Part shown: positions 1 through 11,278 of the stretch, one piece after another
Numbering within the stretch: the first letter of the stretch is position 1
Layout: each line of letters begins with the position of its first letter
Source: Bostrychus sinensis
Taxonomy: Eukaryota > Chordata > Actinopteri > Gobiiformes > Eleotridae
Direction: 5' to 3'
Length of the DNA stretch: 64,000 bases
NCBI GenBank assembly: GCA_020698575.1
Contig: CM036248.1
Span: 12,615,729 to 12,679,728 of the forward strand
Made by a program: the position numbers and the translations under genes
Notes under the pieces: model-generated
Told to the model about the DNA's origin: nothing
Seen by the model: only the letters and a program-made list of their open reading frames with translations
Database searches by the model: none

Positions 1-420
1 ATTGCCTTTAGCTTTGATTACAGCACACATTTGCTGTGGCATTGTTTCAATAAGCTTCTGCAATGTCAAAAGATTTATTTCCATCCAGTGTTGCATTAAT
101 TATTCACCAAGATCTTGTATTGATTATGGGAGAGTGTGACCACTGTACAAAGTCTTCTCCAGCACATCCCAAAGATTCTCAGTGGGGTTAAGGTCTGGAC
201 TCTGTGATGGCCAATCCATGTGTGAAAATGATGTCTCATGCTCCCTGAACCACTCTTTCACATTTTGAGCTCAAGGAATCCTGGCATTGTCATCATGGAA
301 TAAGCCCGTGCCATCAGGGAAGAAAAAAATCCATTGATGGAGTACCCTGGTCATATGCAGGTAGTCAGCTGACCTCGTTCTTTGGCCCCATAGCATTGCT
401 GAACCTAGACCTGACCTACT
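1..420 (-). pseudogene. Tc1/mariner-like transposase, C-terminal remnant
   Basis: Read on the minus strand, this is the C-terminal half of a Tc1/mariner DDE transposase, the enzyme that cuts and pastes the element. The motif DDNAR lies at about 286-294 and the motif WPSQSPDLNPTENLW covers the third catalytic residue, whose Glu codon is at 178-180. The second catalytic Asp codon is at 289-291. Exactly 36 codons separate them, which is DD36E spacing rather than the DD34E of classical Tc1. The frame is dead: in-frame stops lie at 271-273, 124-126 and 100-102. The N-terminal DNA-binding half is missing, because the terminal repeat follows almost directly after about 430. The C-terminal end runs off the left edge of the window. 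Family assignment is firm from the motif; assignment to a named DD36E group is inference. Confidence 0.9.
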
Positions 421-439
421 TCAGTGATGCTCTTATCTA

Positions 440-496
440 TTTGCTTAGTTAAATCCAGGTGGGAACTTTTTTTTTATTATTGGATCAGGCAGTGTA
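440..496 (-). mobile_element. Terminal inverted repeat of the Tc1-like element
   Basis: On the minus strand this reads CACTGCCTGATCC, an A-run, then a CCACCTGGATTTAACTAAGC-like segment. That resembles the end of fish Tc1-like elements as I remember them. The element edge would be at 494, followed by the TA target dinucleotide at 495-496. The other end lies outside the window. The short distance to the transposase remnant indicates an internal deletion of the first half of the coding region. Confidence 0.7.
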
Positions 497-689
497 TTTT
501 CTATGTTCATTTAAATGTGAATGTATAGTTATAGGTTGGAACCATTTAAACTAACACATGGAGTCAAATGTGATCATCCCCTAAAGAAATAAAGGTATTT
601 TAACCACAAAAGAGTGGTAGGATGTTTGTTAACACATGGTTTAGTCTGATTTTGCATAAGGTTTGTGTACTCACAACTGTCTACTTATT

Positions 690-960
690 CATTCATCTTC
701 CCTTATATATTCCCATTAAGGGTTTGCTGCAGCCTATTCCCGCAAATATGGGCTTCGGTTGGGGCACAAGCTGGAGAGTGGCCAGTTAGTAACAGAGCTG
801 ACAAAGACATAAACATTCACCCTCATATTCACTCACTAGGGGCAATTTAGATTCACCAATTCACCAAATAATACATGCTTCTGGAGAAAACCGGTGTACC
901 AGGAGAAAATCCAGGGGAATCATGGGGGCTAACCACTCTGCCACCTTGCACCCCCTGCAC
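690..960 (-). repeat. Diverged SINE-like dispersed repeat, tRNA-type head
   Basis: This resembles, in reverse orientation, the common fish repeat that starts with a tRNA-like head and continues through a body ending in a 'calculated tail' found near RTE-type LINEs. Recognisable pieces on the plus strand are GGGCAATTTAGA at about 840, GGAGAAAACCGG at about 884 and GCTAACCACTCTGCCACC at about 930. The copy is strongly diverged. No target duplication was identified. Confidence 0.55.
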
Positions 961-1566
961 AAGCTTAAATGGTATAGGAAAATGTGTCTAGTAAAACCTT
1001 AAGCTATGTGACCGTCCCATTAATACAGCAGTGTATTTTTTTTTTCTAATTAATGTATTTCTCTTGGTTTGTGTTTTGTATCAAGTCTACTGAAGTCAAC
1101 CCAGATTAGATTATAGGATAATAAGCATCTCTGGAGCAACCTATTCTCGTGGGTCAAAGTGAATTTCATTACTTTTGATATCATCACACAGAAATGTAAA
1201 TTGATTTAAAATCTTATAAGCTAATTAAATAGTATGTCATTTGGCAAAAAAAAAAAAAAAAATGTCAGCACAAACAAATAGAAAACCCCCCTTCTCTGTA
1301 CAATACCATGCTTCCTGATCCAATTATTCCTGCCCTATTTGGACAACAGGGAGACACAGCTGTGCGCAGGGTGGATTTAGAGCCCGTACTCCATAAAAGC
1401 GCTGAGAGAGTGTGAGGAGAAAGCTACAGTTGCTCTGGCGGTGAATGCTAAGATGGAGTCTAGTGAGAATAACATTGAAGAGGAGCTGTCCGTGGTGCTG
1501 ACTTCCCAGCACTGATTATAAGCAGCTCACACTCACACATGTGACCAGATATGGGTAGTAATGAGG
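961..1566. other. No gene seen; contains a poly-A tract
   Basis: Nothing recognisable apart from a 17-base A run at about 1246-1262. Short open frames here have no recognisable protein character. Confidence 0.6.
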
Positions 1567-2290
1567 TTTTTCTTTTTTTCTTTTTTTTTTTTACAGATTG
1601 AATAATACAATAACAATGGCCATATAGTTAAACATGACAATGAAACTGCCAGACAGGAAGCGTACAATAGAAATACAGCCTCAATAGAATTTAGTTAATA
1701 ACAAAATAAATAAAAGAAAACTAACAAAAAGGACAAAGAGCTAGGGGTCAAAAAGGTTATATTCAGTTATAACACCTTTTTTCCATAAAGGTGACTCTTT
1801 GAGGAATGTATGAAATAAAGGTTTACATTTAAGAATTTTGTATTTATGAATGAAAACCTACAATTGTTATTTAATATGATGTCATATTTATTTTTCTTTT
1901 GCAGGATGCCAAAACTAATGTCCCATTTGGTGAAGTCCTTTAGATTGGGTACTTTGGAGAATAGCCAACAGTGCACATCTTCACAGAAAGCAATGCTATA
2001 CACACCTGCAAAGAAAAGGTGGTCTGTAGTTTCAATATTTGGGTTACAGAAACAACAGTCACATTCATTTTCAAAGCATTTTATGATAGATTCATTGCCA
2101 GGGTAAATTTCTGACAATCTTTTGGGAATTTTATTTCTCTCATTGCTGGAGAAATGTTGGTAAATTTAATTTGGGTTGTATATAAACGGCATAAGGCTTT
2201 GCTAAAGTAATTCCTCATTCAGCTACATTTACTATTTCCCTAACATACTTTTTACTTCAACTTAGTAGTATTATTTTGAACTAACGATAG
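1567..2290 (-). mobile_element. L1-like LINE 3' end remnant
   Basis: A 5'-truncated LINE lies on the minus strand. Its poly-A tail appears as a T-rich run at about 1567-1593 on the plus strand. The degenerate ORF2 C-terminus follows at 1767 and beyond, and further minus-strand coding similarity (a FTNISPAMREIKFP-like stretch in a shifted frame) extends to about 2180. The 5' boundary near 2290 is only approximate. Confidence 0.6.
1767..2117 (-). pseudogene. L1-like ORF2 C-terminal zinc-knuckle remnant
   Basis: This 116-residue open stretch is part of a LINE ORF2 and is not an independent gene. Residues 5-15 resemble the 'IYPxNE' segment, and residues 21-38 resemble the Cys-rich domain C-x2-C-x8-H-x4-C that ends L1-clade ORF2 proteins. 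The pattern here is CCFCNPNIETTDHLFF. The expected final Cys is a Gly at residue 38, so the metal-binding site is probably broken. The upstream ORF2 frame continues only after a frameshift at about 2118-2125. The plus-strand open frame over the same bases is its shadow. Confidence 0.65.
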
Positions 2291-2944
2291 CTTTGCTCCT
2301 CTACCCACCTCTTGCATGTGACACATCCGTCGAAACCACATCGTCTTTCAATATATCACACTTTACTTGGCGTGATGAGACAGGAGATGGATCCGTAATG
2401 CATCCTCGCCCTAATGCCTCCTCCAAGCCCGAGCTGTAATATTGGATTTTGGGCATTCGGCACTACTTCACTTCACAGCTGGAGGCAGTTTTTCCTGAGC
2501 GTTATTTGGTCTCTTACATGGATGCTGCAAAGCCAACACAGTTTTTCTACTCTCAACGTCGGTGTTAGTAGACTTGTGATCGATTGGCCACTGATCAATT
2601 TTCCCACTGAAGAACACAAGGTTGCAAGGTGTAACTAGAAACCAACAATTATCTTCTAAACTCTTACAATAAATACGTTTTTCATGGCTTCCTGTTTTTT
2701 TTTTTTTTTTTTTTGTAATTTGAACTTAATAGTATTCACAGTATTATACAGGGAAGTATATACAACATCCCTGTAAAAGTAGAAAATAAGCAGAGGACAG
2801 TAAGGATAGCAGAACTACACCTGTATATTATGGGATGATTCATTAACATTAACTTATAACAGTAGATTGTGCTCACTTAATATCCTCAGTGTTAGGTAAG
2901 GTTATATACTGTCTTTTATAGCATTTTCTATACTAAAACTGCAA
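2291..2944. other. No gene seen; contains a 20-base T run
   Basis: No recognisable coding or repeat signature was found apart from the T homopolymer at 2695-2714. Confidence 0.55.
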
Positions 2945-3160
2945 CACAAACACTTTTTCTTCTGCTTATTCTTGTTAGGTTGTGGCTGGCTGCTGCATAT
3001 CCCAGCAACTATGGGCCTTAGGCAACAAATGACCAGTTAGTCCCAAGGCTGACAGAGACACACTGACTCTAGAGACATTTTAGAGTCACAACTTTACCAA
3101 ACACATGTATGGCAGCTGTTCACACACATCTTACACAACTAAATGTTATGCCTTGATAAG
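2945..3160 (-). repeat. SINE-like repeat fragment, body/tail part
   Basis: This contains the segments CATATCCCAGCAACTATGGG, GACCAGTTAG and GCTGACAGAGACA, which match the body of the tRNA-headed repeat at 690-960 in the same (reverse) orientation. The head portion is missing. Confidence 0.45.
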
Positions 3161-3212
3161 CAGTAAAGATTAAAGTTGAAATAGACAATATAAACCAAAA
3201 CATCATAATGGT

Positions 3213-3440
3213 ATTACAAGTTGGTGCAGTGGCAAAGTGGTTAGCGCTTTTGCCTCACAGCAAGGAGGTTCTGGGTTCACTTCCCCTTGGAGTGGAGTTT
3301 GCATGTTCTCTCCCATCAGCTTAACACATGCACAGTAGGCTAATCCTCCAGCTTGGTACTCCTGACCAAGATCCTGGTTCAAGATCTGGAGAAGGGTCCC
3401 CAGGCTCTGCACTGCGGTCGCCCACTTCTCCTGACGAGTT
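3213..3440 (+). repeat. SINE-like repeat with tRNA-like head
   Basis: The head reads TGGCAAAGTGGTTAGCGC, TTTTGCCTCACAGCAAGGAG and then TTCTGGGTTCACTTCC. This matches the tRNA-derived head of a common fish repeat. The A-box-like and B-box-like stretches are degenerate (GGTTCACTTCC against GGTTCGANTCC), so a working RNA polymerase III promoter is unlikely. The body after GGAGTTTGCATGTTCTC diverges from the family beyond about 3320. Confidence 0.6.
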
Positions 3441-6400
3441 GCCCCAGTGGCATTGAAGGATGGGCCGAATGCAGAGAATGAATTTCCAATGATATCTACC
3501 TTAGCCTTACCTTACTTTGACAAGGTTTTCTCACAGGAGGGAGACATATTTGACTCTGGCAATCAGTTACATTTGGAGTGATTTTAATTGAGATATGTTA
3601 CTAATTATTTGACCAAAATAAAGTTGTATCTTAATATAATAGTGTGGTTTAACAGAAAAGCTTTGTATTGCAATAATTTGCTCAGACAACAGCTTTCCTT
3701 ACAGCACTATTCTGTGTGTTTCTCCTTCACAAATGTAACAATAAACCATTAAACCATCGAGCTGCCACTGAGTAAAATCTACAACACCCCACAGTCTCAT
3801 ACTTCCCATTTTCTCTCTCCCGTCTCTTCTTATGCCATATTTTTCTTCTTCTGTGCTCTCACTTTCTCAAGCCTCCCTTCACTCCTCCTCCCCTTCCCCT
3901 CCCCTCTTCACCCATGCCCTCCGGTGGGTGATGCTGCTGCAGGGGCTTCTCTTAAACTCTAATGAGGGATCTCAGATCAATGTTGTCAACAATGCAGACT
4001 TGGCTTGCACGAGAGATGGAGCCTCACTCTGGACCCCGGCGGAGGTTTTCTGCGGATCTCCAGGGGTCTTAAGAGTTAACTGGGGTATTCTTTTACCGCC
4101 GGGCTGTTCGGGATGTGCTCCATCACTGCTGCCTCGTTCCTCTCTGCAGCTCCACCCGGTCAGCCCTATACAGGAAGAGAGGAGCCAGCCATTTATTGAA
4201 ACCTTTTTTTTTTTTTTAAATGATAACGCAACTGACCTTTCCGCTGCATAGCTCTTCCATGACCATAAATTCTCACAGATTTTATTTTACATTTTACATT
4301 ACCTGCACACCTGCCTTCAACCCACAGGCACCAGTCCAGAATATCAAACTTCAATTATGGCTTTTTTTTTTCCACCCTCAGATTTCAGACAAGTGTTTCT
4401 GAAAATCTAAAAATTGCACTGATAATTCATCCTGGAAATTCACGCACACATTTTGACAGGAGTTTCAAAGTCAGTCCTTTCAAAGACTGTCATCAATTTT
4501 CAACATAGAAAAAAAAAAAGAAGCTAGGACAGAGGAGCAGCAGCAGGCATGTGGGGTATTTCTATTGATTAATCAGACAGTAGTATCCCCCGTATGGTCT
4601 CGGTGTTGAACCAGTTTCAAAGTGTTGACAGATGAAACAGCTTCATAACCACATATCCTTGACACATTCTCCTTCAAGGCTTTCTCTGGTAATTAGTCAT
4701 CCTCCTCAAAGGGCATGACATTCATAAATTCAACATAAATCCACATGTATAAACTGAAGGGATTTGAAAGAAAGCAATATTTTTAACCAGCGGTGCACTG
4801 ACATTCAATATAGTGAAGCGTTGGAGATCTCTCGACTAGAGGACACACGCGAGGAGGACATCGCTGCACCGAAACACGTGATAGAGGGAATTATTGATTT
4901 ATAAAGCATATCTTTATTCTCGCACTATGTATGGAAGTGTTGAGTACATCAGGAGCATCTCTCATTCACCTTGAACAACTCAGTTTGGTTTTGTTCTGCA
5001 GGGCCTGTATGAAGTGTTGATATTCACAACTCATGATCAAAAACGTACAGACAGTTCTCCAGAAGTAGTATTAAGGGCCAATTACTCAAAGCTTTGAAAG
5101 TTTTAGATCTCTTTAAATGTAACACAGGGACATATTCAACAGCAGGGGCAGCTCTTCATTTTATTGAAAGTATTTGCTCAATGGCCTCCTCTATTGGTAG
5201 CGTCAGATTCCTACTCCTACAGGTAACATACAGTACATACTGTAGACCTAATCAGTTTATAGAAGAAAAATGCCATAGATGTTGGCTGCATGGCACAAAG
5301 CATTTCAGTAGCTAAGTACTCTTTTTACTAACACTAGAGCCTGCCTGGAATGACACTTTTGTTCATATTTTACAGTACAGCCTGCTGGTGTATTTTGATA
5401 CTATAAATATTATTTTTGCAAACTTGAAGGTTGCATCTTTGAAGATTTTTTTGTTTAATAAAAATACCACATATAGGGCCTTTTATCAAAGCAGGTGTGC
5501 CCTCTCTGGTCCCAAAACTGAGGCAAAAAACAAGCCTTTTTAGTTTGGTTCCTCAAACCTCGGGACAATCCCATATGGATCAAAGTGTATATTTCGGTGG
5601 CTTTTGTATTTAAGTGTGTGCAGCACTGAGTGCTTTTGGTGCAAAAAGCCCTCAGATAGCACATGCCACCCTAAAGCTCGGGCACTTCTCTTCTTCTCCT
5701 TTTATCAGTGCACACTCCCTGCTCTGGCTCCTGCTTTACCTGTGACAGCGGCGCCTTTCAAACGCACCTCATTGCATTTCAAACGCCACTGACTCCCACT
5801 CCCATTTCCAAGACTCCCACTCAGACGTACGCTCACACAGCTGTCAGCTGCCCAAATACTGGATATCCCCTGGCCTTCCCAAAGCCCTTCGCAACCAACT
5901 CCTCCACAACACACACTTGTTGAGAAAAAAATATTTTATGCATGCTATGGCAGCCCACACATAGATCCAGCTTATAAAAGACATATTGAACCCACTTTCC
6001 GCCACATTTTAGCACACTTCTCTGTTTAAGTGTGTGTTTACTGTAAGCGAGTGGCTGCTAAATTAAGATTCTCCTAAATAATACTATTTTATTTCAATGC
6101 AAGAACACAGCTCTCAAGTTGTTCTGCAATGTCTCAGGGATCAATGTACATTATGTAAATGCAGTCTATAAAACTTAGAGGTACAAAAGGCCACGAGAGT
6201 CCTGTTCTGGCAGAGGAGCAGCATTCTTGGGAGAATTAATCACAACAACAGTTTCGGATAGAGGCTGCCTACATACCTCAGCATTTGTCAGAGCAGGAGA
6301 GGACACAGTACAATGCATTTGCATCTGTTTGAAGTGCTATTATTAATTCATGCCAATGAGACTTTGCATAAAAGAGACTGGGTAAAATTTGAAAGAGGGG

Positions 6401-7029
6401 GGAAAGTCCCAGTAAGCAGAGGGACTGTTTGATCTTGTGTTGTCGCTGCTTTCTTCCTTACTTTCTGGAGACTGTATTGTTGTCCAAGTATCCTTACGCT
6501 TAGGTGCTCCATAGTGAATTAGCAACCCCTTGGGAACAACAGGCTCGCTGGCGTGGGCCTATCTTATTTAATCAGCATGTGTTGAGCTAAATGACGAGTT
6601 ATTATCAGCGGCCACCCATCGACTGCTGCTCAGCTTCTCAAACAGCCAAAGCAAAAGGTCAAACACTGATAATGAGTGGAGAGAAAGCGCTATTCCTAAT
6701 TAGACATGAATGTAAAATCTGAATGGGAAATGAGGCTGGTATGCACAAGCAAGATATACACTGCAACCATCTGGCCATTTATCCCAGCTGTACTCCATAT
6801 CTGCCTGCTTTGTGTGCCCAAGAGTTTGTGAATGTGCATCCATTGTGCATGAGAAAATGTGTCGGCATTCATATTTAAGCTGAGAGCTGCACTTGTTGAT
6901 CTGCCGGCTGTTGTGCAGTGAGGGGAGGACTCATTTAAAAAGGATACTTGTCTTAGTACAAAATTTAGGAAAATGTAAAATATATTACTTTGACTATAGC
7001 TTACCTTATATTCTAATTATACAATGATG
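3441..7029. other. 3.6 kb without recognised genes or repeats
   Basis: No protein motif, RNA gene or known repeat was recognised on either strand. A pyrimidine-rich stretch runs over 3795-3910. The longest open frame, 139 codons from 3832, begins in that tract and has no recognisable domain. Some sub-regions (about 5600-5900 and 6200-6900) look less repetitive and could be conserved non-coding sequence, but nothing in the sequence alone shows this. Confidence 0.5.
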
Positions 7030-7290
7030 CATGATGGCAGCGCGGTTAATGCTCCTGCTCCTGCTTTAAGGAGGTTGTGGGTTAGATCTTCGAGGCTGCT
7101 GACTGAATCTCTGAGTGGAGGGAGTTTCTGTAGTTTCTACTCTGGCTTCTTACCACTGCCCAAAGGCAGGCATTAGGAGAATCAATAAATCTCTAAGTGT
7201 CAACTCTGTGACTAAAATTGTCCAGGGTGTACCCCGTCTAAGGCCCATAGCTGCTGGGATAGGGTCCAGCCACCCCAACCCCAAAATAAC
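7030..7290 (+). repeat. SINE-like repeat, nearly full length
   Basis: The head (GGCAGCGCGGTTAATGCTCC, then AAGGAGGTTGTGGGTTAGAT) and the tail (TCCAGGGTGTACCCCGTCTA, then AGCTGCTGGGATAGGGTCCA) match both ends of the tRNA-headed fish repeat. This is the most complete copy in the window, though internally diverged. It is followed by a 25-base A run at 7375-7399. Confidence 0.65.
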
Positions 7291-7374
7291 TATGCAAGCA
7301 GGTCTACCAAGTCTTGCTCTCTTCACTCAAACACATCTATGTTAATTATGATAAAAAATATGATTTAGTTAGCC

Positions 7375-7399
7375 AAAAAAAAAAAAAAAAAAAAAAAAA
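7375..7399. repeat. Poly-A tract (25 bases)
   Basis: An uninterrupted A homopolymer follows the SINE-like repeat by about 85 bases. It may be a retroelement tail or a plain microsatellite. Confidence 0.9.
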
Positions 7400-7409
7400 G
7401 TTTGACTAA

Positions 7410-8130
7410 AAAATCTTCTAACACTGGTGAAACAAACCTTGAAAGTAGAACTTTTTCAATTTTCAAAACAACACCAGAAAATGAATTTTTTTTTATTACC
7501 AGAAACAAACTCACTAGATAGCTTTAGACTGTTTAGACTCGAAATGAAATTTGGGGAATTTAATGAGAAGTATTCACATATACATATCATGAAAAAATCA
7601 TTAGTGTCTTGAGGGCATGCCATCATTACTGTGGTATTTTACATAGATATCAAAAGAATACGCAGAACGTGCCGGGCCGTTCACTTTTTGATCTCTTGGT
7701 GTGTCTGGAGTTGAGGATTTTAGCTACTGCAGTTTGCAAACAATATATATATATATATATATACATGACAAATACATGACAAATAAAACAGGATTTACTG
7801 TCTCAGTAAAACTAGTTGGAATAGCAATCCTGGATAAAGATTTTTATAGTGCATTTTGTAAAATTTGTTCCCAAAAGTTTTGAAAAATAAAAGGACATTT
7901 TATCACCAGAAACTAAGTTTATACTTTGAGCCTCAATGAAAATTGTGAATTTTACGGGTTAGCTTCACATTAACATTTTAAAATAGTCAGTGTCTTGAGG
8001 GCATGCCATCATTATTGTGGTGTACTACATAGATATCAAAAAATAACCAGAACATGCCGGTCTGCTCAGTTTTTGATCACTTTGTGTGGCTCTAGTTGAA
8101 GGTTTTAGCTCCTGCAGTGTGCAGACAGGG
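7410..8130. repeat. Diverged tandem duplication, about 386-bp unit
   Basis: Two direct copies lie head to tail. GTGTCTTGAGGGCATGCCAT occurs at 7604 and again at 7990, an offset of 386 bases. Flanking blocks also match: CATAGATATCAAAA, the CACTTTTTGATCTCTTGGTG / CAGTTTTTGATCACTTTGTG pair, and TTTTAGCT(A/C)CTGCAGT. Upstream halves (7437-7560 and 7838-7960) align more loosely around an 'ACCAGAAA' core. The first copy contains an AT dinucleotide run. No coding character is seen. Confidence 0.8.
7743..7763. repeat. (AT)n microsatellite
   Basis: About ten uninterrupted AT units lie at the junction of the two tandem copies. Confidence 0.95.
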
Positions 8131-9741
8131 GTCAGGATCTGTTTTTACTTGAACTGTAGTCAGTGTTAAAGAATGTGTTCTCTGAGGACCTGAAAACACC
8201 ATTGAAAACTGTTATTCAGAGTCCTGCAGTGTGCTGGGTCGCCTCATATACAATAATCCCCTTATATTAAAATTGGATTCCGATTATAATCTATGTAAAT
8301 GGCTGCCCATAATGCACTCCCATAATTGTATTGTTTATTAGATGTATGTAATCCTATTACATGTTCATCCTGTTACTGCACAGCCCTGCATCTATGGTAC
8401 AGATGAGTGTGCTGTATACGTGCTGGCACTGCCATTTCCCCAGACTCCAGACAGGAGTGTTGTTGGTGAGGTGACAAATATACTGGGCGCACATTATCAG
8501 CAGCAGCACAAACACTGGCTGGCACTGGTCCAGCTGTTAAAAGGGGTCTTTATTTGTTTATTCGTGTGCACAGGAGGGTAGTGCCAAGCGCCGAGGTTTG
8601 CCCTTAGGGAGAGGGGTAATTACACCAGAGCACATCCAAGATAACAAATATTAATGGTGTTACTGGTCAGCGGGGTGCAGTCCTTGGGGCATCCCGGGGA
8701 CACACATCAAACACAAACTGGTAGCACGGCTGATATGGTCCATCTTATAAATCCAATTCCTAAAAATGCTGACAGATTGAAATGGTTTGCGAAGCTCTTA
8801 AAACCATATTTTGTTCAGAACATAAACATTATCAGCCCCTTTAATTATTATAACCCCCTTTAATTTGATAGCAGCAGTAAAATATACATCTTAAAAATAG
8901 TCAGGACATTTAAGTAAGATGACTGGGTATAAAAGGAGCATTTTAGAAAGGCTGTATTATTAATATTAAATGTAGGGAATGCCCATAATCTTGTCCCTAA
9001 AGTGGAACTGCATTGAAAACAGGAATGACTCTGTCCTCAAATTCACTGCAGGAACACTTCCAGAAGTCACTGTCTGAAAACACAGTTTGCACCAAAAGAA
9101 AGTTTCTCTGCTCTTTTCATACCAAGTCCTCTTAAGAAAATGTTGCCAATTAACCTAATTATTTGCAAAATGTTCCTTAGGCTGTTTTTTATTAGTAACA
9201 CTTAACATTTCCAGCCCTGCTCCAGCATTTTTTAAACCTACTGCTATTTAAATCAAAATAATAAAATGTAGGAAATCACAGTTTCCACGACTAATATCAG
9301 TTCATTTGTTCAGTTGTACCAGTGGTACCAATAGGTAGATTTGTTTTGCAACAAAAAAACAGAGGCTAGCGTCCAAACACAAGCAATCACAATAAAACAG
9401 TAACAAGACAGTTGTTCCACAGAGACATTGCAATGACAGACAGACATGTGCCCACAAGATGCTTAAAAAACATAACTTAATTATATATATTAAAAAAAAT
9501 ATATATATGTTGCTTATGTTCTAATGTGAACAAAGTGTTTTTTAATGAGATAAAAATCAATCTGTAATCAACACATTACACAGTTTTTGGGACCAGGATG
9601 TCCACATACTGGACAGGGCAGAGAAGTGGTTTGAGAGCGATCCTACTTAGAGTAGGGCAGGAACACCTCCATAAGCTGATAAATGCCATGGTATCTGGCA
9701 ACACAGTCAGTGACACTGCCATTTTGACATTTCACACACAC
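8131..9741. other. No gene or recognised repeat
   Basis: Nothing is recognisable except a short AT-rich imperfect palindrome at about 9481-9509. Short open frames have no domain character. Confidence 0.5.
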
Positions 9742-9890
9742 TGGGTGAATACCAATTCTCAAAATATGTTTTCTCAAAGCCTCAGCTCCTCGACTCCTCT
9801 GCTGTAAGCCCGCTCTCCTTTGTGGGCGGGGCTTACAGCAGAGGAGTTGAGCCTTTGAGGGGGCATATTTTGAGAATTGGGATTCACCCA
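9742..9890. mobile_element. 149-bp foldback palindrome (foldback MITE-like)
   Basis: The left arm starts TGGGTGAATACCAATTCTC and runs to about 9812. The right arm ends GAGAATTGGGATTCACCCA at 9890. The reverse complement of the right arm matches the left arm nearly throughout. Exceptions are a block of four mismatches (TTTT against CCCC), an 8-base expansion of the left arm (GCTCCTCG) and a few single changes. The loop is only about ten bases around 9815-9826. Such whole-length palindromes are typical of foldback MITEs, and a transcript would form a long hairpin. No coding potential is seen. The superfamily is not determined; a clear target duplication was not found. Confidence 0.75.
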
Positions 9891-9904
9891 CTGATTGATC
9901 ATGT

Positions 9905-10430
9905 GTCCTTTGGCTCTGTTTTTAATGCCAGTGAGTTCCTGCTTTCTGTAAATTTAAAATTGATTGTTGTTCTTGTGGTTGTTGTCATGTCTAAGTCTGT
10001 GTTTTTGTTCTGTGTTTTATTTCCCTTGTTTAATTTTGTAGTCTAAGTCAGTCCTTGTGTTTTTCTGTTTCGCTTCCTGCCTCCTGTGTTTCCTGCCTCT
10101 TTGATTGCCTGCCCCGCCCTGATTTGTGTCACCTGTATGCTCCTAGTTTATTTAGTCCTGTGTTTTCCCCTGTTTTTTGTTGTGTCATTGTCAGCGTCTC
10201 CATGTCTAAGGCTGTGCCTCCTATGTCTCAGTGTTTTACTGTTAGTGTGGATTTTTGTTTTTGTTGTTGAACCTTTTTTTTTTTTTTACTTTTGGATTGT
10301 GTATTTTGTGATTCCTCATTTTGTTTTGGTTTTTGGATTTTTGTGTTTCTGTGTGTGTTTCTGGATCTTGGAAGTTTTTGTTTTGCATTAAATCAGTGCT
10401 TTGTATTTACAATTTACAAAGTGGTCCCTT
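9905..10430 (+). repeat. T/G/C-rich dispersed repeat, possibly a solo LTR
   Basis: This stretch is strongly T-rich, with words such as CCTGCCTCCTGTGTTTCCTG, GCCCCGCCCTGATTTGTGTC, TTTAGTCCTGTGTTTTCCCC and a terminal TTTTGTTTTGCATTAAATCA. The order resembles LTR-like fish repeats I remember: a GC-rich box, a TATA-like TTTATTTAG, then T/G-rich sequence and an ATTAAA polyadenylation-like signal near 10388. No internal retroviral-type coding region follows. Terminal TG/CA ends and a target duplication could not be fixed. The overlapping plus-strand open frames here are compositional. Confidence 0.4.
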
Positions 10431-11278
10431 TTCTCTCTGCTCTACATGATGTAATAAAGCAGTCATTGCATACAGAAAAGCTAACCATTTTTCGATTGGT
10501 GGGCTCTGAGCTCGAACACTAGTGACACCGAGCATGTTCCTGACTTAAGTGTCCTTGAGTGTTTAACCTAATCCTCGAAGCGCCGTGCTGGTAACCTTTA
10601 CTCTCTGTGGAGGCAAATGGGACATGAATTCACCCTTAAGTAAGACATCTTCATCATCATTGCCAGTTTAGACCTACATCTAGAGACATATGCCAGTTCT
10701 AAACAAGATGGAAAAATTATATTGAGTGCCTAAATGAAGTATGCTCAGAGATATCAGTTTGCGTGCTAAACTCTCTCCAGTGTCGAGTGTGTGGTTGATG
10801 GACACCATTATCCCTCAGTGCTCGGTGCAAATGAAATGGAGGGGCCGCTTACAGCTGGATGGAATTAAACCAAATTGTAGAAAGTGCCACGGCTCGTCCC
10901 AGATCTCACAAGAGGAGACAAACAAGAACAAAATACACAAGAGCTGATTTTAATTGCATGAAATGATTTAAAGTTTAAAATGGAGGAACACACAGTACTT
11001 TGGTGACAAACTGTTTCAGCGATTCAAAAGGGCAAGTCCGCACAGACAAAGGGGAGATTTTGCATAAAGAATATTCTGCAATGAACATGCATAATTTTGA
11101 ATAATTATAAAGGCTACCAGCCATCAAACCCTCATGTTCCAGTAATGGTTTTATATTTGTGAAGTTAACGACAGATGACCAACATGATTTCAGGAGCAAA
11201 AACTTTCATTCATTTACACCACTCACTCACAACAAGTGCTTGGCTACAGTATGAGCTTAAGCTGGGTACACCCTAGAC
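10431..11278. other. No gene seen; short SINE tail fragment at the right edge
   Basis: No recognisable coding feature. At 11257-11278 the words GCTGGGTACACCCTAGAC match the body of the tRNA-headed repeat in minus orientation and are cut off by the hAT-like end at 11279. Confidence 0.5.

Noticed and set aside
1846..2106. 86-codon plus-strand frame with a TTTTGCAG acceptor-like site
   Set aside because: It is antisense to the L1-like ORF2 tail, which explains the bases better.
3832..4251. 139-codon frame starting in a pyrimidine-rich tract
   Set aside because: Ser/Pro/Leu richness comes from the CT-rich DNA, and no domain or splice context was found.
9822..10522. Three overlapping plus-strand frames rich in Phe/Val/Cys
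   Set aside because: They follow the T/G-rich composition of an LTR-like repeat and share the same bases in different phases.
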